64,000 nt of DNA, from positions 278,343-342,342 of the forward strand of contig JAAOMT010000276.1 in the NCBI GenBank assembly GCA_016748015.1. Direction: 5' to 3'. The DNA comes from Geosiphon pyriformis. Lineage: Eukaryota > Glomeromycota > Glomeromycetes > Archaeosporales > Geosiphonaceae. Under the pieces are notes generated by a model, which made no database searches, was not told where the DNA came from, and saw only the letters and a program-made list of their open reading frames with translations. A program made the translations under genes and the position numbers. Positions 58,147-64,000 of the stretch are shown here, one piece after another. How positions within the stretch are numbered: position 1 is the first letter of the stretch; each line of letters begins with the position of its first letter.

Positions 58147-59002
58147 TGTTACTCATAAAAAGAAAACAGATATAGAGAAAATAGTAGACCAATAAGTGAA
58201 TAGTATGTAACACATGAGCACATTGCTTAACAATGTAGAGCAATGATAGAAATCATGGCACATTGCTTAGCAATGTGGAGCAATATCAGAAAACATGGCA
58301 CATTGCTCAGCAATGTAGAGTAATATTAGAAAATAAGAGCACATCACTCAGCAATATGAGCATTGCTCAAAAAATTATAGCACATCACTTGGAAATATGA
58401 GTGATCTCATAGAACATTAATTATGTATATATAGTGGTAGCATTAGAAGTAAAAAGAGCAGAATCCATCAGTTTGAAACCTTTTACATTACAAATATTAA
58501 TAAATAATTATCCACTATTTCAATCCACTCTCCACTATTAACACTTCATGTTGATAGTAATTGATACTTAACCACACTGGAACAATAGCTCTTGATCATG
58601 GCTATTGACAGGATACTAATTTGCAATTGCTTTTGTTTATTTTTTTATCTTCTTTTGTTTGCTTTTATTTCTTTTGTTATTTCTTTGGTTTTACTAAATT
58701 GATTACAGATTAAGCACTGAGATACAGATGTCATAGGGACTGATAAAAGACCTGTGAAACAAGGATAGAACACTCATAGATTTGAGGATAGCTTACCAGG
58801 AGAATTACTGGCCACCATGCTAAGAAAAAAATTTGATGGAATTGCGATTCCGGAAGGCTACTGAAAACAACTATCAAATCTCTGTCCATTATACAAAAAA
58901 CTTCACAACCAAAACCTTCAGATATTAACACCCAAGTACCAACTAAACACCAAGTTACAGATTTGTTATTTGACTTAAAACCCCAAATAATCATCTGTAA
59001 CA
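58147..59002 (+). repeat. 3' LTR of the Ty3 element
   Basis: 856 bp, same ends and same length as the 5' LTR. Differs from it by many substitutions, nearly all transitions. Confidence 0.93.
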
Positions 59003-59091
59003 CCATATTTAAACTCTTACTTATTACTATATTTACCTCTTAATTTTGTGATAAAAAAATTACTAATAGTTGACAATCAGAACTAGACTGG

Positions 59092-59958
59092 TGTTACAGG
59101 ATGGTTTTCTTGTTATATTTAATTGCTGATATCCCACTTTAATTGCAATCAGTCTTTCATGAGTTTCTCAATTCTATTTGTGTGATAATGTCACTGTTAC
59201 ACTGAAGGCTTTCTTTTTACTGTTGCAATATAAGTTATTCTTTAATTCTTGATTGTTGTGTGTGTTTATGTACTCCTTTTCAGAGGCTGAACTGAAATCT
59301 ATCCACTGTTTGGGGTCTTCTCTGAGGCTATCTTTGCAATTGCCTGATGTGTTTCTCTAATCTAAAAACACAGAATGTTAATGGTCTTTAGCACTTTTCT
59401 AATTTTCACAATAAAGCTTTTCTCAATTAGTAACAACGTGAATAATCTTGATCAAGGATTATTCTTCCAAGGGATTCAGTTGATGAACGATAGTTTCATT
59501 CAATAAATAATACAAGTAAGTTTCTTAATACTTTGGGTTGTAATAGTTCTATTTTAAATATTCTTTTTCATTTCTTTTTGATTTTTAAAGGTTTCTTGGG
59601 ATATTTAATTTGAAAGTATGATTTAAAGTGGAGTTTGTTGGATAAAATTGGATCTGTTGCTTGATAAGTTATGATTTTTATTACTTGATTGATTATTTCC
59701 CAATATTAAAACTACTGTATATATACATGTTTGTAGTTCTATGAAAAAATACTTTCTTTTTGATATTTCAACCTAGTGTTTGCTGCTATCACCAGTTGGT
59801 GTTGGCTGCTATTGTGAACTGGTGCTTGCCACTATTGTGAAATGGTATTTGCTACTATGTTAATCATTACCTTTCTAAGATTATTACTGTGCTATATTAT
59901 GATTGAATAATTTGTATTATTTTTATGATTCTTTTTGCTAAATTCTTAAACCGTAACA
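59092..59958 (-). repeat. 3' LTR of the second Ty3 element
   Basis: 867 bp. On the minus strand it begins TGTTACGGTTTAAG and ends CTGTAACA, so it shares the TGTTAC/GTAACA termini with the first element but not its body. The purine tract GAAAGGAGGGGATAA (59959-59973, minus strand) precedes it. Confidence 0.82.
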
Positions 59959-59971
59959 TTATCCCCTCCTT

Positions 59972-60706
59972 TCAAGATTGAGCTCCGTCAAAATTGAAGT
60001 TAATTTCTTCATTAAATTCTAAGTTACTATAGTGGTTCAATACTGTGTTATTAATTTGTTGTTGTAATTCTTGAAATTGCAAGTTGGTAAGTTGTCTAAT
60101 ACTGTTGGTTGTTATTATGTTCATGGTTGGGTCCAACAATAATTTGTGACAGTTTTCATGTACAAATTGAGCTACGGAAATAGCATCAGCTGTTTTAATA
60201 GCTCTAGCTTCTGGCCATTTGGTGAGATAGTCCATGGCTACTGCAATATAACGGTTGTTTCTTGTTGTTATTGGTAAGGGTCCAACTAAATCAATTCCGA
60301 TTCTATCAAATGGCTGTCCAACTTTTATTGGTCTTAATAATTCCATTGTTTTTGCTCCTCCTCTTCGTTGGCATGAGTCACAATTTTTTATGTATTGGAT
60401 TATGTCTGAACTCATTTTTGGCCAATAGTAATGGCTAGTTGTATGTTGGATGGTTGCTGTTTTTCCAAAGTGGCCTGAATAAATATCTGAGTGCATGTTA
60501 AATAAGATAGTTTCTTTTTCATCTGTGGTTATAACTCTTAATGGATTATCTGGATTTTGTTGATTCCAGTAATAAAGTATGTGATTTTGGATGAAATAGT
60601 GTTTTGCTAATTTTTGGAGCTTAATTAGCTCTTTTACTGGCATTTCTTCATCTATTTGTAGTGTTTCCAAGTATTGGCTGAGGTTTTTGTAAAGGTGGTT
60701 GTTCAT
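59972..60706 (-). pseudogene. Truncated integrase of the second element
   Basis: 244-residue frame. The HHCC zinc domain (CDSCQRRGG) and the start of the core (GIDLVGPLPITTRNNRY, TKWPEARAIKTADAISVAQF) are present. The sequence then switches abruptly to NCHKLLLDPTMNIITTNSIR and ends. The core's second Asp and the catalytic Glu are missing, as is the GPY/F region. An internal deletion joining mid-integrase to the element's 3' end explains this, so the copy cannot integrate on its own. Confidence 0.82.
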
Positions 60707-60738
60707 TGTTGTTGTGGTGGGTGGGTTGGTGATTTTTT

Positions 60739-61968
60739 TTATGTGTGTCTCATTCTTGACAAACAGTCGGCATTAGCATTTTTGGTATCTTCTTTGTATT
60801 TGATAATATAATCGTATGGTGCTAACATTTGTGACCATCTGGCGTATTTTCCTTTTAGCGCTTTCTTGTTATTTAACCAGACCAGACCTCTATGATCTGT
60901 TGTAATCTCAAAGGGTTGGTACCGTAAATATGTGTCAAAGTGAACACAACTCCAGACTACTGCTAAGCATTTAAGTTCATGTGCTGCATAGTTTTGTTCT
61001 GCTGTACTGAGACTTCTGCTGGCATAAGCGATTACACATTCTCTTCTATTATCATCTTTTTGTGACAGAATGGCTCCAAGTCCAGTTCCAGAGGCATCTG
61101 TGGCCAAAATGAATTTCTTATTGAAATTCGGATAAATCATTATTGGTGATTCAATGAGCTTTTGTCTAAGGTACTCAAAAGCTTTTTGTTGTGTTTCAGT
61201 CCATTCAAACTTCACATTTTTAGATAGTAGGTAATTAAGGGGTTTGGCGATGTTTGAAAAGTTTTCTACAAAGCGGCGGTAGTAAGATGCGAGTCCTAAA
61301 AAGCTTCTAACTTCTGAAATGTTTCGAGGTACTGGAAAATTTTTCACTTTGTCTATTTTTGATGGATCTGGTTTTATTCCATCTTTTCCAACTACATGTC
61401 CTAAAAATGCTAGCTCATTTTTCCCAAAGAAACATTTTTCTAGATTTAGTTTAAGTCCAGCGTGTCTCAATCTCTCAAAAACTTGTTGTAAATGTTGGAG
61501 ATGATCCGTGAATTTTGACAAGAAAACATTTGTATCATCCAAGTAGACAACAACGGATTGCCACAGGATTCCAGAGTAAATTACGTCCATTAGTCTTTGG
61601 AATGTCGCGGGAGCGTTTGTTAATCCAAATGGCATTACATTGAACTCATAATTGTCATTTTGTGTTGTAAATGCTGTTTTATGCCTGTCCTTTGGGTCCA
61701 TTTCCACTTGCCAGTATCCACTGGTCAAGTCCAGTGTAGAAAACCATTTTGCTCCTCCAAAAACGTCGAAGATTTTGTCAATTAACGGTATTGAGTATGA
61801 GTTTTTGGTTGTTTTACTGTTTAGTTTGCGATAGTTGACGCAAAATCTAATTTTTCCGTTTTTTTTCCTTACTAAAACAACTGGTGAGGACCATAGGCTC
61901 ATTGATGGTTGTATTATTCCTTTTTCCAACATGCTTTGGACTTCTTTTCTGATAAAATTATGCTCCAT
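60739..61968 (-). CDS. Reverse transcriptase-RNase H of the second element
   Basis: 409-residue frame. The open part starts within RT (KEVQSMLEKGIIQPSMSLW, then SPVVLVRKKNGKIRFCVNYR). It has STLDLTSGYWQVEM, FNVMPFGLTNAPATFQRLM and the catalytic YLDD. The thumb (FLGHVVGKDGIKPD) and RNase H (ATDASGTGLGAILSQ, TTDHRGLVWL, NANADCLSRM) follow. All catalytic residues I looked for are present. In an intact element this would be part of a longer Pol; upstream sequence is in other frames, so the element as a whole is probably defective. Confidence 0.85.
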   Translation of the reverse strand: MEHNFIRKEVQSMLEKGIIQPSMSLWSSPVVLVRKKNGKIRFCVNYRKLNSKTTKNSYSIPLIDKIFDVFGGAKWFSTLDLTSGYWQVEMDPKDRHKTAFTTQNDNYEFNVMPFGLTNAPATFQRLMDVIYSGILWQSVVVYLDDTNVFLSKFTDHLQHLQQVFERLRHAGLKLNLEKCFFGKNELAFLGHVVGKDGIKPDPSKIDKVKNFPVPRNISEVRSFLGLASYYRRFVENFSNIAKPLNYLLSKNVKFEWTETQQKAFEYLRQKLIESPIMIYPNFNKKFILATDASGTGLGAILSQKDDNRRECVIAYASRSLSTAEQNYAAHELKCLAVVWSCVHFDTYLRYQPFEITTDHRGLVWLNNKKALKGKYARWSQMLAPYDYIIKYKEDTKNANADCLSRMRHT

Positions 61969-62352
61969 TGATGGAACACAGTAAGCGCGTTGTTTTTCAG
62001 GTCTGGCGTCTCCAGTGGGGATTTGGTGTTAAACCAAGTTGGTTCTTCCAAATTCGCTATTTCTTGAAAATATATCAGAGTATTTTAAAATTAATGCTTT
62101 TAATTGTCACTGTTGGTCAGGATCCATTGTTCCAATGTTTAATTTGGCCAATTTTTCTGGCGTAAATTGATAGCATTCTACTGGTTGTTGCCAATTTATT
62201 GAAGTGAGTTCACAGTAGAGGGCGATTTCTGGGAAATTTAGAATTTCTTGTGGTGTTGACGCGTTTTCTAGCTCCGTTCCGAGGTATCCAATAATGGTAT
62301 CTTCCAGAATGTAGATGGGTTCTTCTGTGGTGTTTGCAATAGGAATTTTTAT
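61969..62352 (-). other. Interrupted pol linker between dUTPase and RT
   Basis: About 380 bases that should encode the RT N-terminus (equivalent to 54515-54830 in the other element). Recognisable pieces such as QIPTGDARPEKQRAYC appear on the minus strand, but the frames do not join cleanly. Confidence 0.5.
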
Positions 62353-63110
62353 CTATTGAGCTTTATCAGCTGGAATAAAAAGGTTAGTAAGTCTTATGAG
62401 AAACTGTTGGCAAGTTTCTGGGTAGGGCTCAAATATTAGGTCTTTTTCTTTAATTGTCCTTTTTATTCTTATTTCTGATTTTCCATATGGTAGGAGTGTG
62501 ATGGACCACTCATTTTTAATTACTTCGTCTTTTTCCTCTATTGTTTTAGCGAAATTCGCTTCAATTCTTTTTCCTGTCGATCTGAAACCAAAAGTTCCTC
62601 TCGTTGTTTGTGACAATTCCTCATGATTTTCCACTGGCACGAATTTCCCAATTTTTACCAATGGTAGGAAAATTGCTTGTGCAATCTTTTCCTTAGATTC
62701 AATGGTATAAGGCTTTTCTGAATTGTTCTGTAGCAAAACCATCAAATTTCCAGTAAATCCAGAGTCAATTACTCCTCCTTAAACGCTTATTTTTTTTTTG
62801 TGAGGCTTGATCGCGATGCCATTTGAACCATTATTCCTGGCGGAATTTCAACCACTATTTTTAGGTCGATTTTGGTGATGCTCCTGGGTGGTAACGTTGT
62901 GAATTGGTCTTCTGGATAACATAGATCGAATCCGGCGTCGGTTGGATGGGCTCTTTCGGGTATTATTCCTAAGTGCCCGTTGTCGAAGTATCGGATGTCG
63001 GTCACCTGTTCTAGGTCAGTATAGGCTACAAATTTTTTTGACTCGGGACCGTCAGATGAGTCTTGTTGATTTATTGATTGATTTTGAGACTGCTGATTCT
63101 CAATTTCCAT
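62353..63110 (-). pseudogene. dUTPase domain of the second element
   Basis: Two adjacent frames (63110-62787 and 62745-62353) carry all five trimeric dUTPase motifs: DAGFDLCYPED, SRSSLTKKK, GGVIDSGFTGN, KIAQAIFLP and RGTFGFRSTGKR. The break falls at a run of ten A's directly after motif 2, plus a TAA just before motif 3, so a short indel in the homopolymer may be the main lesion (or a sequencing error). Sequence around the motifs is well conserved with the first element. Confidence 0.83.
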
Positions 63111-63760
63111 TTTTCTTTCTAAGTCTCTTTCGTCTTGACACTTTTCACAGCACTGATTTTGGTATGGGATGAGACAGTTTTCGCAGAGGTAAGTGTTGAT
63201 TTGGGCGAGGTATTGTTCTTGCTCTTGTCAAGTGGGGCATAGTTGTTGGTAGTAGTCCTGGAATTCGTCTACTGGGTCGAACATGTTGTAGCTGGCGACT
63301 TCGTCGGCTACTTTGGCTGACTCTTTCCAACGTCGTATTTCTTCGGCGGTTCCTCTTCTTACTTTGGCTTGTGCGGTGTTGTACAATTTGTCCTCGTTGT
63401 GTGGGTAGTGCTGTAGTCTTTTTAATGCTCTGTTGAATGCTGCTTCGAACGGTGTTCCTCCTCTTACCCAGTCACAGATGAGGATCGTGTATTGGCAAGT
63501 TGCATCACACGTTCCTCCTCTGTCTGGTAAGTCATTCCAGTTGCACCCTCTTGGTAACGGTTCTCCACAAGCGAGGCACGGTTCCTCGTCCCATTTTCCA
63601 TGTCTTTCTGGGTAACCGTATTTTTCTTTGTTACAACGGTTATAATAATAGTGGGTGGGGTTTCTTGGGTCTTCGTCCGGTGCACTGCACGCAGTCATAG
63701 ACAAGAGTTTCTTCTTGCAAACTGAGCATTCTAGCTTTGGTCTGCGTCACTGGTGGTTTC
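63111..63760 (-). pseudogene. Cys-rich module of the second element
   Basis: The main frame 63704-63228 contains CNKEKYGYPERHGKW, CLACGEPLPRGCNWNDLPD, GTCDATCQYTILICDW and a helical, Arg-rich tail. It continues past an in-frame TGA into CENCLIPYQNQCCEKCQDE. Upstream lies CSVCKKKLLSMTAC in the same relative place as in the first element. About ten paired cysteines suggest zinc binding. Not a recognised family. Confidence 0.6.
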
Positions 63761-64000
63761 TTCGTGAACTTACCTGGTTCTATTCGGATTTTTCTTCGCT
63801 GGTCCACGTTGGTATGGCTGGTAGTCCTGTTCTTTGGTCATCAGCCCAAGAGAGCTGATAGGTTTTGATGGCTGGTAGTGCTGAAATTTCCTCAAATTCG
63901 AAGGTAGGTCTTTGGTTGGCACTGGGTTTTTGGAAGTGGCCACAGGTGGCTAGAATTTTGGCCTGGTGGCCATTATAATTGATCAGAAGCTCTTGGGTGG

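Larger units (their letters stand above)
48900..59002 (+). mobile_element. Full-length but inactive Ty3/gypsy LTR retrotransposon
   Basis: A 10.1-kb element with 856-bp LTRs (48900-49755, 58147-59002), both bounded by TGTTAC...GTAACA. It has a primer-binding-like site directly after the left LTR and a polypurine tract directly before the right one. Order of domains: gag with a CCHC knuckle, aspartic protease, Cys-rich module, dUTPase, reverse transcriptase, RNase H, integrase, and an extra 3' frame. RT before integrase identifies the Ty3 group. All parts are interrupted by stop codons. The 5-bp flanks (GCCAC and CCATA) do not match, so no target duplication is evident. Confidence 0.9.
59092..63999 (-). 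mobile_element. Second Ty3/gypsy element, partial, opposite orientation
   Basis: Minus-strand element whose 3' end is in the window and whose 5' part lies beyond 64000. Order read on the minus strand: protease C-terminus (63999-63900), Cys-rich module, dUTPase, RT-RNase H, truncated integrase, polypurine tract and 3' LTR (59092-59958). Clearly a relative of the neighbouring element, but better preserved and richer in CG dinucleotides. Only 89 bp separate it from the other element. Confidence 0.88.

Noticed and set aside
48895-59007. Target-site duplication for the Ty3 element
   Set aside because: The 5-bp flanks GCCAC and CCATA do not match, so none is claimed.

Overview
The window looks like nuclear DNA of an arbuscular mycorrhizal fungus (Glomeromycotina, most like Rhizophagus). 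It is very AT-rich and packed with microsatellites. Its genes have many short GT-AG introns, and its proteins include Asn/Gln/Ser homopolymer-rich ones, among them a MATA_HMG-type HMG-box factor. Organism assignment is inference from these features and from recognisable fungal housekeeping genes. All identifications were made by reading the sequence; no database search was run.

Layout. 0.3-15.2 kb is a compact housekeeping block: NDUFAF5 (complex I assembly), an ER J-protein, a degraded arrestin copy, IMP2 (mitochondrial inner-membrane peptidase), a nuclease-A-inhibitor-like protein, ERD1 (EXS family), ADE1 (SAICAR synthetase), an intact arrestin and two unrecognised small proteins. 15.3-23.9 kb is an 8.6-kb DNA element with 45-bp perfect terminal inverted repeats and an ATTT target duplication. 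Its left arm holds a 133-bp tandem repeat and an intron-rich gene of unknown role. Its right arm holds a transposase-like gene and two coiled-coil genes. 24-45 kb carries an unrecognised gene, the HMG-box gene, about 4 kb of microsatellite-rich spacer, a 1,881-residue PX-PH-RhoGAP protein and, divergently, the single-exon RPAP1 gene. 45-64 kb is retrotransposon territory: an AT-rich wasteland, a decayed LTR, a full-length but dead Ty3/gypsy element with 856-bp LTRs, and 90 bp away a better-preserved relative in the opposite orientation that runs off the window edge. Both relatives carry a dUTPase domain and a cysteine-rich module in pol.

The most striking observation is the right arm of the TIR element. 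Three consecutive reading frames (20357-23843) are broken by twelve in-frame stop codons, every one TGA and none TAA or TAG, and all end at a TAA or TAG. Read with TGA as Trp they give a transposase-like protein and two Lys/Glu-rich coiled-coil proteins, the last two separated by 2 nt as in a bacterial operon. That is the genetic code of Mollicutes, and Mollicutes-related endobacteria live inside these fungi. The simplest reading is endobacterial DNA, or a transposon that passed through an endobacterium, now sitting in the fungal chromosome inside a TIR element together with a spliceosomal-intron gene.
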